The position numbers and the translations under genes were made by a program. Positions 32,895 to 44,440 of a DNA stretch of 64,000 nt are shown in pieces (position 1 is the stretch's first letter; every line of letters begins with the position of its first letter). Under the pieces are notes generated by a model, which was not told where the DNA came from, did no database searches, and saw only the letters and a list, made by a program, of their open reading frames with translations. This DNA comes from Hydrangea macrophylla (Eukaryota; Streptophyta; Magnoliopsida; Cornales; Hydrangeaceae). The DNA lies in the NCBI GenBank assembly GCA_033977485.1, contig CM066994.1, positions 27,248,681 through 27,312,680 on the forward strand, in the 5' to 3' direction.

Positions 32895-33812
32895 GTGATG
32901 TATGTGGGTTTTTTTTTTTTGGGACCATTAGATGATGCAGGTCTAAGGGTAGAAAAGATTTAGTGTGAATAAGGGGTAAGATCTAAAGTTAAGAAAATAA
33001 AAAGGAGTAATGCTACAGACATTAACACATTACACAACACAAAGCATAATAAGGTTTTAAATGCCTGTACCCTGTGTTGTGTAATGGTTCATAAAAAAAT
33101 GTGAAAATTTCAAACAGCACAGGGTACAAGGCATTTGAAGCCCTGATGTGCTTTTGTGTTGTGCAATGTGTTGTGTTGTGTCTGTAGTATTACTCAATAA
33201 AAAAAACTCCCTACCTTTTGGATCACTTCTTTGTGGGACCCATACCATTGCCCAATATAAGATATATATATATATATATATACAAAGATTTTCTAAAGAG
33301 GGCCACTTCTCTTTATTAAAGAGAGGGCTTCTGTTTTGACCATCGGATTGTGTTTAAAAACTGTAAAATGACAAAACTGCTATTAATGAAAATACGACAG
33401 AGGCGCTCTCTTTATTAAAGAGAGGGCGCCCTATTTAGAGCCTGGTTGTATATATATATTAGATTAGTATGTATGTATATATATTAAAGGGTAATTACGC
33501 TAACACCCCCCTCAACTATCGCCTTTTTTTTTCAAATATCCCTCACAACTATAAAACTCAACAAATTAACGTGAGGACTTCTTTTTACAATAGTTGGATC
33601 CAGTTTTTATTAAGGATAGTGAAGTAATTTTACAGACTAAAAACTGAATCCAACGATTATAAAAAGAAATCCTCAATTTATTAAAGTGAGCGATCCCTAG
33701 TAAGAAAAGGGTCTGTAAACATACATACATTTATTTATTTATTTATCTGCCCTCCTCCCTCCCCCTCCCATTAAAAACACATATTTTGGATTTCATTTTT
33801 TACTTTCAGAAG
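32832..33812. other. Spacer with microsatellites and small inverted repeats
   Basis: An (AT)n-(AG)n microsatellite occupies 32832-32893. A MITE lies at 33006-33194. The phrase CTCTTTATTAAAGAGAGGGC occurs twice (about 33310 and 33408) around an 80-bp spacer. The stretch 33490-33780 is pyrimidine-rich and presumably includes the BAP31-like promoter and 5' UTR; no TATA box was assigned. Confidence 0.5.
33006..33194. mobile_element. Small MITE (189 bp)
   Basis: Ends AGTAATGCTACAGAC and GTCTGTAGTATTACT are inverted repeats. Inner blocks CACATTACACAACACAAA and TTTGTGTTGTGCAATG extend the arms, and CCTGTACCCTGTG pairs with CACAGGGTACAAGG. The target duplication is uncertain. Confidence 0.65.
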
Positions 33813-35765
33813 ATGAATCAGCTTCTATTTACTCTGATATTTGCCGAAATGGCAGTGATTCTAATACTTTCCTTCAAAACCCAAATTAGAAAAGTTCTAA
33901 TTACGGCATTGGATGATCTGAAGAAGCAAGGGAGGGCCTTGATTATAGTGAAAACCATCCATTGGACACTAATCGTAGTCTTGATCTCCAACGTTTACAG
34001 TATTCTGAAGATTTGGCACCGTTTGAAGGACGCCGATTTGGGTAATCCGGCGGTTCAGGTCCTCATGGTGGAGAAATTGATAACTGGGTCTCTTACGGGT
34101 AGGGTAAATTCTTGATCTTTTTGTCAATTTTCGCTTTTATTTGCATCTTTTTAAAGATTTTGTTATTAGGGTTTGTTTCGTTAGTTACTAAATTTGGGGG
34201 AAAAGAAGAGGAAATTTTGAATATTGTGCTATTTATTGGAATTTAGCTGCCTTGTGAGTTGTGGCCTTATAGAGGAGACTTGCTAGGGTTGCTCATTTAA
34301 TTTGTCTAAGTTTAGTGGATCACCAAACCTAGCGTTAACTCCGCATTTGGTAACTTTAGGTTTAAGCAAGAAAGCACAGACACTTCTAATAACGTTATGT
34401 GTCGTGTGTTGTACACTTCGGGGACACTTTTCGTGCAGTGTCACTGTTTTTGTAGGATTTGTCGTGTCGGCCATTCCGTGTCGTCTTGCTATCCGTTTTC
34501 ATGCTTTTATTGGGTTTAGGTATTTGATGTTTTGTATAAACTGTGTAGTTGCACTTGGTATGCGGTTGGCTGGGAAATTGGTTCTGGTGATCATGTTCAC
34601 TCATATATGACCCTTTTTTCCTTTCTGTACGTACACACACCCCCTCACACACACGGAGAGACATACATATCTTTGTGCATTAATACACGTACACATCTGA
34701 GTGTGTTTATGCAGATTGCAATGCGATTGTGTCCAACTGTAATCTGGTGGTCAAATTTTTTGCGTCAAGTGGAATGTAGCTGCCTTGTGGCCTTAGAGCA
34801 TCTCCAACGAGAAATTGTATTTAGAGGTGGTCTCTTGAATAGTGTTTGTGTATTGAGTTGATTTTTAATATTTTAATTATTTTGATGCATTTACCATCAT
34901 TGATAGCATTTTAGTTGGTAATCCAATGCTCCATACTTCCCCTCCAAAGTTTACAACTCCTCTCTCACTCTCTCTGTCTCTCTCTCTCTCTTCCCTATGG
35001 TTGTAATTGTAAGTTTACAACCCAATGGATGGAGTTGTAGTTTACAACCCCCATTAGCATCGTGTTTTTGGTTGTTTAGTGGCATATTGGCATTTGGAGA
35101 TGCTCTTATAGAGGAGCGCTGCTAGAATTGCTTACTTAATTTGTCGACTCTCTCGTATATACACATAGTCGCGTTTGGACATTGAGTATGTACTCTCTCA
35201 AGGGCGGACCTAGGGCTAGGCTGAGCCTGGCTGTAGCCCACCCTAAATTTTTGGGGAAACTATGTTTTATAGATAATATTTTGGTCTAATGGCAATTCAG
35301 CCCACTCAATTTATTTGGCCCTACCTCTGTTGTGAAAGGCGCGAGGCGCAGGCGGGCGCAGGTAATGAGCCTTGCCTAAGGCAAGGCGAGGCCCCTTCAA
35401 TCAGGCGCATTCTAGGTGCGCCTGGGCTTGAGGCGCAGGGCTCATGAGGTGCGCGCCTAGAAGAATGGAGACCCAATCACAAATTTTTACCCCCAAATCC
35501 CCCAATCCCTATCAATTGCGAACCAAAAAAAAAAAAAGAAGAAAGGAAAGAAGACAGTGCTGTGAACCAGTCGCGACTTGAAGCCAGGTATGTATCTTCT
35601 ATCTTCTTCTTCTTCTTCTTGACTGTCTCACGAGCCCTAATTGCGACTTTTTTTTTTCTTCTTCTTCGCTGCCTTTTTCTCCTTCAGATTCGTTTCTTCT
35701 TCTTCTTCTTCAGGCTCGCGACTTCTTCTTCTTCGCTTTCTTCTTCTTCTTCTTCTTCTTCTTCT

Positions 35766-35827
<62 letters not shown>

Positions 35828-37504
35828 GTATTTCTGAAAGAGGTCATGGCTGGTTCTTTTTATAATATAAAAAACAAAACAAGAGTGTTCTCTTTATTTC
35901 CTTTTTCCTTTTCTTTTTGTATTTCTTAATCTTAAAAAAAATGGTAAATTACACAAACCTCCCCTGAGGTTTGCCTTAATTACACGGACCTCCCCTGAGG
36001 TTTCAAAAATTACACGGACCTCCCTCGAGGTTTGTAATTAGGTAACAAAACGCCCCCTCCCCTAACGGTCCGTTAGTTTTTTTTAACATTAGCCTAATAG
36101 CCTCCCCTGAAAATTACAATTAGCCCCCCTAATATTATAAAATTGTCATACTAAGCCCCCTTTCTCTTATATTTTTGTTCTAATTATAAAATCCATCCTC
36201 CCTCATAAGTTTTTGGTTAATTTTTTTTAGTATTAATTTATATCATCTACACAAAATACATATAAATAGGTCCAAAATTTTTTTTCCCCGAACAAACCTT
36301 TGTCAAACCCCCCCCCCCCCCCCCCCCCACTGTATTAATTTTCTAGATCCGCCCCTGCCCCTATGCTTCAAAAGTGGACACTTAACAACATTCAAAACTG
36401 ACGAAAATTCTAAAATTGGTTAAAAATATAAACACTTAAACCCCTTTTGTGATGTTAATTTTGGGGTTAACGCTCTTTGAGTGAAATCATAACAGTTCTA
36501 TTTTAGTCCACAATCACAGGGGGTTAAGTGTCCACTTTTGAAGCATAGGCGCAGGGGCGGGTCTAGAAAATTAATACAGGGGGGCCTTGACGGAGGTTTG
36601 TTTGGGGAAAAAAACCTTTTTGGACTTATTTATATGTATTTTGTGTAGATATAAATTAATGCTAAAAAAATTAACCTAAAAACATAGGAGGGAGGAGGAA
36701 TTTTATAATTAGCACAAAAATATAAGAGAAAGGGGGCTTAGTATGCAATTTTATAATATTAGAGGGGCTAATTGTAATTTTCAGGGGAGTCTAATGTAAA
36801 AAAAACTAACGGACCGTTAGGGGAGGGGGCGCTTTGTTACCTAATTACAAACCTCGAGGGAGGTCCGTGTAATTTTTGAAACCTCAGGGGAGGTCCGTGT
36901 AATGAAGGCAAACCTCAGGGGAGGTTTGTGTAATTACCCAAAAAAAATTTATTATTACTACTAAATTTTTTTTTATTTTGAATTTCATAAATAAAAACTA
37001 AAAAACAGATTTTTTTTCCTCCTGAATTTCATGTATTTCTAAATTTGAAAATAGAGGTTTTGTATTTATGAAAATAAAATACAGTGTGATATTTAAATTA
37101 TTTGAATTTTAATTACATTTAAAATAATACCTCTTATTTATTATTTCACCCCTCTTGTTTATGAAATCAAATGGATCAAAGTGTTCATTGGTGATAATTT
37201 GGGTATATTTGATTGATAATTTTTCTGTAGGGTGTAGTATACATATTAGGCCTGGCAAGTGAAGCCCGAAGTCGCAGGTTAGCCCGTGTGTTTTCATATT
37301 CGGGCCTGCATAATTTTCGCGTGGGTTAGATTTGGGTTATATTGACTTCAACTTTTGGGCTGAGTTTGGGTAAGATGCGGGGCTGTGTTCAAGCCCATGT
37401 GGGGAGAAAAGAAAAGGAGGCCTAGGCCCTAGGGTTTACTGCACTTCTCATTTCAAGCAGTCACAAACGGCACCTCTCTCTTGCCTCTCTTTAGGGTTTT
37501 TTTG

Positions 37505-37539
<35 letters not shown>

Positions 37540-40500
37540 AAGAACAAGAAGAATTTGAAGATTTGGGTTTTTAACTGACAGAAAACATGCTTTAAAATAT
37601 ATTACTTAATTTACCTTTTCTCTTTTAAGTTTTTCATTTTTATTATATTGCTCCAACGGTGTCTTTGTTAGATTTTTGCTTAGTTTGGAGAGGTTGAAGA
37701 AGAAAAGATGAGAGAGAAACCCAAGTTGGGATGAGAGATGAAATGGTGTAATATTGACTATGATGAAATGCTTTGATTTTTTGATGTGGGTATCCTAGGT
37801 ATGTATGTATATTTATATGTATATATATACATATAAGTTAAAACAAATGAACATAAACATATATTATATGTACGTACACACACACACACAAAAAAAGGGG
37901 TTCTTGTTCCTAACCCGGCCCGACCCAGTACTAACCGGATCGACAACAAACAGGCCTGACCTAGGCCCCGCCCGAACCTGAACCCGCCCAGGCCCGAACC
38001 CGCCCAAGCCCGCCCATTTGCTAGGCCTAATATATATATATATATATATTATGTAATGTAAAATCAGATTATAATCATCTAAAATCATATTTTAGATAAG
38101 CTATTTACATGTAAAATAATGTAAAATAAAATAATGTAAAAGTGCGCTTCGCTTCGCTCGGGCTCACGCCTCGGAGTACACCTCGCGCCTAGGATCCAAG
38201 AGACCTTTGCGCCTCAGTGCGCCTTGCGCCTTAAATAACCTTGGGCCCTACACATGATCTTCTCACTTTTTAATTTAGTCCAACCCAACTTTTGATTGGA
38301 AAAAAAGTTGTATGTAAAATAGTTGTCCAATTGTAATCTAGTTCACTCTAAATATTTGGCCCAATACTTTTTCTTCCATAAAATTTGGTCCAACTCATTT
38401 TTCTCCGACTTTTTAGCAATGTTTTGAAAACTGGACAATTCGACGAAACCGGTTGAAGTGGCGAGTCTGGGGATAAAACATTGCTTCTTTAGTGTAGTCC
38501 AACCGAAATTGTTAACCTTAGCTCTAACTTTACATATTAAAATCAATAACCAACCCTTGTTAATGGAAAAAAAAAAATGATAATACACACATAGGAGCGA
38601 AACTTCAAAGGGCCAGAGGATAGGATTATAAGAACAAATATATCAACTCTCAAAATGGCCAGAATACCTCACATAGCAAAACTATAACATTCTTGCTACA
38701 AATATTCAAATGATGCCCTGAACGCACTATGGGCCTGCCATTATCTGTATTTCCAGCCCACCTCAATCCAAAATCCTGGGTCCGCCCTTGTACTCTCTAA
38801 TATTACTTAAAGTTTAATGTATCACCAAACATGGCTTTCACTCCGCATTTGGTAACTCTAAGTTTAAGTACTGGATGTTTCGTGTCAATTGAGTGGTTGC
38901 GATTGGTATGCAGTTAGTAGGGAAATTGGATGTGGTGAGTGGTGATCATGTTCATTTATTATCACCCTTTTTTGCTTGGGTCGTGCTTTAGGGAGCATGT
39001 TGGCATATATATGAGAATGCGATTCTGACCGTCCAATCACTAAGGGTGTGTTTGATAAAACTAAAAATTAAATACTGAAAATTAAGTGCTGAATTTTAAG
39101 TACTGAAAATTTTAAGTGATTGAATTTGCAATAATAGAAACAGTGTTTCAAGAAATGCAATAGACTGCATTTAGTGATTATTTTCAGTAGAAATTTTTCA
39201 CTTAAAAATTTCAGTGGGATTTGGACTGCTTTTTCAATTAAGTGGTATGTTATCAAACGCACGGGAAAGAAATAAGTGCTGAAACTTTTCATTTTCAGCA
39301 CTTAATTGGGTTATCAAACACACCCTAAGAGTCCTTAGTTTGGAGAAGACGTTTTAATAGGGGATTAAAACACAATTAAACAAGTTTGTCAAACATGACT
39401 AAAGGTCCATCCTCTTTGACGAACCCACATTTTTTTTAGTAGATTTGTATAAGTGAAAGACTAACAGCATTGATGATGTGATTTATAGAGTTCTAAATAG
39501 GGACTGGGATTGAGAAAACAGAATATAGAAAAAGGTGAGACATGGTGAAGAGACTTTGGATCACTATGAAAAAAAGAGGTAGTGGGAGATTTCTGAATAA
39601 AAGTGCATTTGGACAGAAATTTTGATTTGTTACTAGGAGTTAAGTGAATGTAAATTCTCTCTCTTAAAAGCCAATACTTTTTAAGTGACTACTTCATCCC
39701 TCTTTGGCGTAAACCTTTAACAAATCTCCGAGCGAAAACGACCTCCCCTTGGCTAGGGTTTATCTGTTGGCCCCCCACCCCCTCCCCCTTTTGCTGCCGA
39801 TCCACCCCTACTAGGCTTAGAATTACCGAAATTTGAGAAAGTTTTATTTTTCTTAGCTTTAATAGAGCTACAGTTTAAAAAGTTTTGCATGAATACATTT
39901 ATGATCAGCTAGTAGATAGATAGATCGATAGCATTATATAGTAACCAAGCCCCAACATGTGTGTTCGCGCAGTTTTGCAATGCGATTGTGTGTAGCTATA
40001 ATTGAATAATCTGGTTTGTCTCATTGTTGATCTGACGGGTTATTTGAGTTTTGCATTGGCCAAGAATTTAATGCAAGATTCAAGGTGAATGTGAATGGTG
40101 AACAACTCAATTATGTAATGATCTTTTAGCTTCATTACTCGAGCGTGTAGAACCAATTGTTTATTGTCGTATATGCGTGAAAAGTTTATGCCCTTTCAGA
40201 AGTTTCCAACTCCCCAATAAACAACCAACTGTGGAAGACATTCTTCATTTGACTTGGAACTTTCTTCTTTCGTTGTGAAGATTAGATTGATTTTTATTTT
40301 ATTTTTATCTGGATTGGCCGAGGCATTCTTCAAGCAATGCTTCTCGTATATATATATGTGTGTGATGCCCCGCAAAAATAAAGCGTATTTTCATTGAAAA
40401 ATAAAATGAATTACACTTTGATTCTTTAAAATAAAAGTACAATATTTATTTAAATCTCCCAACAGGCCCATATTCTTCACAGATCTCCTATATCATCCTT

Positions 40501-41074
40501 AGCCTTATCTCCCTTCCAGGCTTCGATTACCGGCACTACCTGCATCTAAAAACCACACCGGGAAGTATACAATATGACAGGAATGTCAAAAACTCAAAAG
40601 GTACAACGAAATCAAATAAAGAGACCAATCACACAAACCAACCGCTCACCCAAACCAACCGCTCACACAAAGAGCATCATACTAGGTTCCTCTTGGTCAC
40701 ATAGCAAAGAGTCACCTCACCTCACCTCACCCGTCTCCAGTACGTCGGTCCCTGATGCCTGTTGGACTGTTGGTAGGTGCTCCTTGCTCATGACCCTTTA
40801 GTCCCATAGCACTTAGCAATAAACACATACTCATTGATTCCAAATGAAAGCACAACATAACTGCAAAAAGAATACAAATAGATATAACAAAGAAATACTT
40901 CGGAGAATTTAGAAAGCATATTGTACACAACCCGGTACCTATAAATGATGTTGAGCAACTCCCAAACACTTCTCTTCTTTTTCTTCCTCTAACTCGAGGT
41001 GTATGTATATCTATAATTGTGTATATGTATATAAATCTCTCTCCATATATATGTAAGCTATATATATAATGTGC

Positions 41075-41138
<64 letters not shown>

Positions 41139-44100
41139 GTGAGTCGAGGTGAGGAAGATAGAGAAATGTATATGAATTAGTAAAATGAATGAAAGAAAAG
41201 TGATTTATTTATAGAACTTGGGAAACTTGGCCACCAAGTTGGGACTTGTGGTCCACAACACAAACACACACACACACACACAATAAACACACCACACAAA
41301 TGCATAGCCCTCATATGATCACACGCACAACATATACACCACACAAATGCATAGCCCTTAAATGAACACATGCACAACACACACACCACACAAATGCATA
41401 GCACACAAATGAACACATGCACAACACATACACCACACAAATGCATAACACACAAATGAACACATCAATAACACATACACCGCACAAATGCATAACACAC
41501 AAATGAACACGTCTACAACACATACACCACACAAATGCACATGGGTTGGCTAGCATAGTTTAGAAAATCTAGTTAGGAAAATATAATCTTTCATTATAAT
41601 AATTATTCTTATAATTATATTATCAAATAATATAATTAAAAAGTCGTATAATTACAGAAAAGGTCGTACAAATGCAAAAACGGGTATTTTATCAAAATGA
41701 TTAAAATCGAGATGTCTTCTAAACAGAGATCGAAAAATCTTAACTTCCAACACGAATATAAAATCATTTGATCTCGCGCAACTTTTCCCAAAAATTATAT
41801 TTTCAGTTCATGACTTACACAATTGGAAAAATGACCAAAATACCCCTGTGGCCAATTTTCGCTAAAATCGCACACGAAGTCTAAATCGTCAATGAAAATA
41901 CGGGTTACTACAATGTGTGTGTGTGTGTGTGTAGAGTTTTTTTTTTTTGTATTGGTAGAGTTGAAAAGGCATCTACCACTGTCCCCAGTTGGCTATATAG
42001 TTGAACAATATATACGCGACCTACATTTATTCCTTTTAGAGTTGCAAAATATGGATGTGTCCTTGGATGATCTAGATGACTATAGAACGAGGAAGCTATG
42101 ATGGTGTGCCTATCTATATAAAGCTTCACATACTTGTAATGTATATGAGATCTTTTGCCTATGTATTCTATACGAGATCTTAAAATAGAAACTTCTTAAT
42201 TAAGTGCGTATGTCCTCATTCTTTTATTTGGTGGTGTTTTTTCCCTGTTGGTTGTGTTTTCGTTGGTAAGAACAAAAATGATGACTGCTCAGCAAAATAC
42301 CTGGGCCTGTTTTGGTTTGCGGATTTTGAAAAGGAAAAGGAAAATGAAAATAGTTTTCACTTGGGCTCCATTTGTTTTGATTTAAAAAATTTCTGTAGAT
42401 AATATAAGTTCAAGAAAAAAGGTTGGGAAGTGAGCACAAAACTCACAAATTCTAATTTATATTTTCTTTTCCTTCCTACTTTTCTCCTTGTTTTCCTTGT
42501 TAATCAAACGAAAGAAGTGTTTTCCTCTGTGTTTTCTTTTTTCCTTTCCCTTAAATCCATGGACCAAACAGGGCCTTAAGCTCCACACACGTTTCCAATA
42601 TCTGAGTAATAGAATATTTGACTTCATAGGGTAACATTGTTAAAGAACTTCCCCTCTGTGGCAGACTAGCAGTAGGTCTGGAATCAGAGTCTTGAAAATC
42701 TCATATGAAAAAATGGATGTCTTCTTCCGGAAAGACAATGGTGCCGTTGTAGAAGCTTAAATTTCAGTAATCATCAATATCAATGTGAACATGTTCTAAT
42801 ATCAAGTAGTTGGTGTGGCCCTTTAGTTTCAAAACTATACTTCATTATGCTCCTTCTATTTTCGGTTTCTAGTTACCTTGAGCCATTAATACATATCATT
42901 ATGAAGGGTTTTTTTAGGACATATGCTTGTATCTCTTCTTTCTGCACTTCTCTGCAAGTTGTTGACATATGATTGTCTATTTAGAGGGCCGTAACTTGCT
43001 TCTTTCCACGAAGATGAACATTCGGAGAAGTTAAATCTAGGTGAAAAGACGCTCTTTTGGTTTTCTTAAGGCTTTGTTTGGTTTTTGGATTTGGTGAGGG
43101 AAAAGAAAAGAGAGCATTTTGGTGACAAGGAAAACGATGAGGAAAATAGGAAGGAAAAGAGATTAAGTTGAGAAATAAATTAAACATTTGGAACGTCTCG
43201 AGTCATTTCCCTTTCTTTATTAATTTTTTACAATGATATTTTAGAAATTTTTAATGTTATTTAAGCATGAAGGAAAATACGAGGGAATTAGTTTTCCATC
43301 TTGTTCTCATTTCGTTTGTGTTTTTAAAGTGAACCTTTTACAGTCCTAAACTCATACGGTATCTCTATCGGTCACTATGTTTACTTCATGGTTGAGATTA
43401 TTAACTTAGCCATGTGAAAATCAAACATTTCTTTTCAATATTTTGGAGTAAGTTTGACTTGATGCACCAACCTATAATTGCTTACTGACGTTTGCGTTTA
43501 CAATTACGTGATGCTTATTATAAAGCTTGTTGCACTCGGCTGTATTTTCCATTTAACGGAGTTCATTTTATTGCAGGATTTTTGCTGTTCCTTTCCATGG
43601 TGATAGATATACTCCACCAGAACATAAAAGAGTGCAATTTACTCTATAAGATCATAGTCGAAGATGAGAAACAACTTGCTGAGAGAAAAATTCAAACTGC
43701 ACATCATAGCAAGGCTTTGAAGAAAGAGATTGATACACTTAAATCAAAGATCAAGAAACTGGAATCCGAATTCGAGGCAAGGGCAAACAAGGCCAAGACC
43801 GCACAAGGTTATGTATCGGCTTTAAGAGAGCAATCTGAAGGATTTCATATAGAATATGATCGCTTGCTCGAGTACAATCAAACCCTTATGAACCAGTTGG
43901 AATTGATTGACGAAAGATTGCTGGAAGATAATCAAAGAACTGGATGGGTCATGAACAGTGGAATTGGAACATCTAGTAATAGTAGAGAACTGGGTTTGGC
44001 CAATGAAGTGCAAAGTACAAATGAGAGTCATCAGTCTATCTTTAGTTGCAGTTGTGCAATATCATCACCCAGACACAGGAGGCCAATCTACCAGCACTAA
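33813..44100 (+). CDS. BAP31: BAP31-like ER membrane protein, two exons
   Basis: A plant homologue of B-cell receptor-associated protein 31, an ER multi-pass protein thought to act in membrane-protein export and quality control. Exon 1 is 33813-34098 and exon 2 is 43577-44100; GT..AG borders and phase 1 restore codon GGA (Gly). The spliced ORF has 269 residues. I chose ATG 33813 (MNQLLFTLIFAEM) over the in-frame ATG at 33786 because family members start at this position. Residues 1-20, about 45-67 and about 93-111 (GFLLFLSMVIDIL) are hydrophobic segments. They are followed by a long coiled coil (KALKKEIDTLKSKIKKLESEFEARANKAKTAQ) and the family motif YVSALREQSEGFHIEYDRLLE. About 50 residues beyond that motif lack similarity known to me, and no C-terminal dilysine ER signal is visible, unlike usual members of about 220-230 residues. 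The 9478-bp intron is packed with transposons. Confidence 0.85.
34796..35105. mobile_element. MITE (310 bp) with TTA duplication and internal empty-site control
   Basis: Terminal repeats GAGCATCTCCAA / TTTGGAGATGCTC are flanked by TTA (34793-34795, 35106-35108). The paralogous stretch at about 34260-34275 reads GGCCTTATAGAGG without the element. The filled site reads GGCCTTA-element-TTATAGAGG, which confirms the borders and the 3-bp duplication. Confidence 0.85.
35589..35823 (+). repeat. CTT and CT microsatellites
   Basis: Repeated CTT triplets (about 35600-35768) run into (CT)n (about 35770-35823). Poly-Ser/Phe frames here are artefacts. Confidence 0.9.
35943..36939. mobile_element. Mutator-type foldback element (997 bp) with about 430-bp arms
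   Basis: The arms (about 35943-36382 and 36525-36939) are inverted copies, for example CACAAACCTCCCCTGAGG against CCTCAGGGGAGGTTTGTG, with matching internal blocks AACGGTCCGTTAG and CTAGATCCGCCCCTGC. A loop of roughly 140 bp lies between. The 9-bp flank AAAAAAAAT occurs at 35934-35942 and 36940-36948. Long arms and 9-bp duplications fit a MULE-derived foldback. It sits in the BAP31-like intron, so pre-mRNA could fold into a very long duplex. Confidence 0.8.
37247..38029. mobile_element. hAT-like element (783 bp)
   Basis: The ends TAGGCCTGGCAA and TTGCTAGGCCTA are inverted repeats with one mismatch or gap. The 8-bp flanks ATACATAT (37239-37246) and ATATATAT (38030-38037) match at 7 of 8, although the right side is a TA microsatellite. 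GGCCCGAACCCGCCC-type repeats occur near both ends. No transposase. Confidence 0.6.
39044..39325. mobile_element. Tourist-like MITE (282 bp) with TAA duplication
   Basis: Terminal repeats GGGTGTGTTTGATAA / TTATCAAACACACCC are perfect, with TAA on both sides (39041-39043, 39326-39328). Subterminal blocks AAGTGCTGAA / TTCAGCACTT are also inverted. No coding capacity. Confidence 0.85.
41073..41134. repeat. (GA)n microsatellite
   Basis: About 30 GA dinucleotides within the solo LTR. Confidence 0.95.
41285..41545. repeat. Minisatellite CACCACACAAATGCATA
   Basis: Five to six units of about 45-50 bp with CACACCACACAAATGCATA followed by ACACAAATGAACACAT and GCACAACACATA. It lies inside the solo LTR and creates long Cys/Val-rich reverse frames that are not genes. 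Confidence 0.85.
42303..42575. mobile_element. MITE of the ADT-intron repeat family
   Basis: The left end GGGCCTGTTTTGGTTTGCGG and right end AAATCCATGGACCAAACAGG then GCC are inverted repeats, with TTA on the right. The interior resembles 3183-3735. Confidence 0.6.
43069..43330. repeat. Diverged copy of the ADT-intron repeat family
   Basis: It opens with TTTGTTTGGTTTTTGGATTT and carries TTGAGAAATAAATTAAACAT, the latter shared with 3531-3560, then a GAGGGAATTAGTTTTCCAT block shared with about 3666. The right end is lost. Confidence 0.5.
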
Positions 44101-44162
44101 TTGCCTATATGTTTGTAGATTTATGCAGTTTAGTGTTAAATCGAATATAGCTTAGAGAGTTC

Positions 44163-44278
44163 AGCTCCAGTGCGCACTGGGCTTTTAAGCCTAAAAAAAC
44201 TGTAGGCCGCCCCGTTAACCCGCTGCTCCGTTGACCAACGATTTTTTTAGGCTTAAAAGCCCAATGCATACTGGAGCT
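44163..44278 (+). repeat. 116-bp hairpin just after the BAP31-like stop
   Basis: The 37-nt arms (AGCTCCAGTGCGCACTGGGC at the left, inverted at the right) pair with about three mismatches around a 42-nt loop. It begins 62 nt after the stop codon and so probably lies in the 3' UTR. Probably a tiny MITE. Confidence 0.75.
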
Positions 44279-44440
44279 TCACTCATAGCTTAGATATGTG
44301 TAATGTATATTTTTGTTTGTATGGATTGGGTAATGTTATCCTACTACATAGGTGCAATAGAGGACATCATTGTGCTCATTCTTGAATGTACAATAAGAGT
44401 TCTTGCTAAATGTCACTTAAGGTTCCTTTGTAAAACTATT

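Larger units (their letters stand above)
35199..38790. mobile_element. hAT-type non-autonomous element with nested insertions (3.6 kb)
   Basis: The terminal inverted repeats CAAGGGCGGACCTAGG and CCTGGGTCCGCCCTTG are flanked by a perfect 8-bp duplication TACTCTCT (35191-35198 and 38791-38798), the hAT signature. Inside are GC-rich GGCGCGAGGCGCAGG-like blocks (35337-35460 and, inverted, 38140-38225), a MULE foldback (35943-36939) and another hAT-like element (37247-38029). No transposase was found. Confidence 0.8.
40361..41912 (-). mobile_element. Solo LTR (1552 bp) with ATGTG target duplication
   Basis: The forward ends are TGTGATGCCCCGC and GGGTTACTACA; on the minus strand it reads TGTAGTAACCC...GCGGGGCATCACA, a diverged form of the common LTR ends here. 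ATGTG flanks it on both sides (40356-40360, 41913-41917). No internal region adjoins, so it is a solo LTR from recombination between LTRs, lying in the BAP31-like intron in antisense orientation. Confidence 0.8.
34099..43576 (+). other. Giant intron of the BAP31-like gene
   Basis: The donor is GTAGGG after ACGG and the acceptor TTTATTGCAG. The intron contains a MITE (34796-35105), a nested hAT complex (35199-38790), a Tourist-like MITE (39044-39325), a minus solo LTR (40361-41912), two copies of the ADT-intron repeat (42303-42575, 43069-43330) and internal duplications. Blocks at 34245-34630 recur in diverged form at 34775-35160, 38800-38960 and 39955-40020 (for example ACTCCGCATTTGGTAACT and TTGCAATGCGATTGTG). 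Confidence 0.75.

Noticed and set aside
33057..33339. Small frames on both strands around 33.1-33.3 kb
   Set aside because: They sit in the inverted arms of a MITE.
35562..35865. Ser/Leu- and Phe-rich frames
   Set aside because: CTT and CT microsatellites within a hAT element.
41177..41556. Reverse Cys/Val-rich frames of 60-92 aa
   Set aside because: Minisatellite in a solo LTR; the repeat length generates several overlapping frames.
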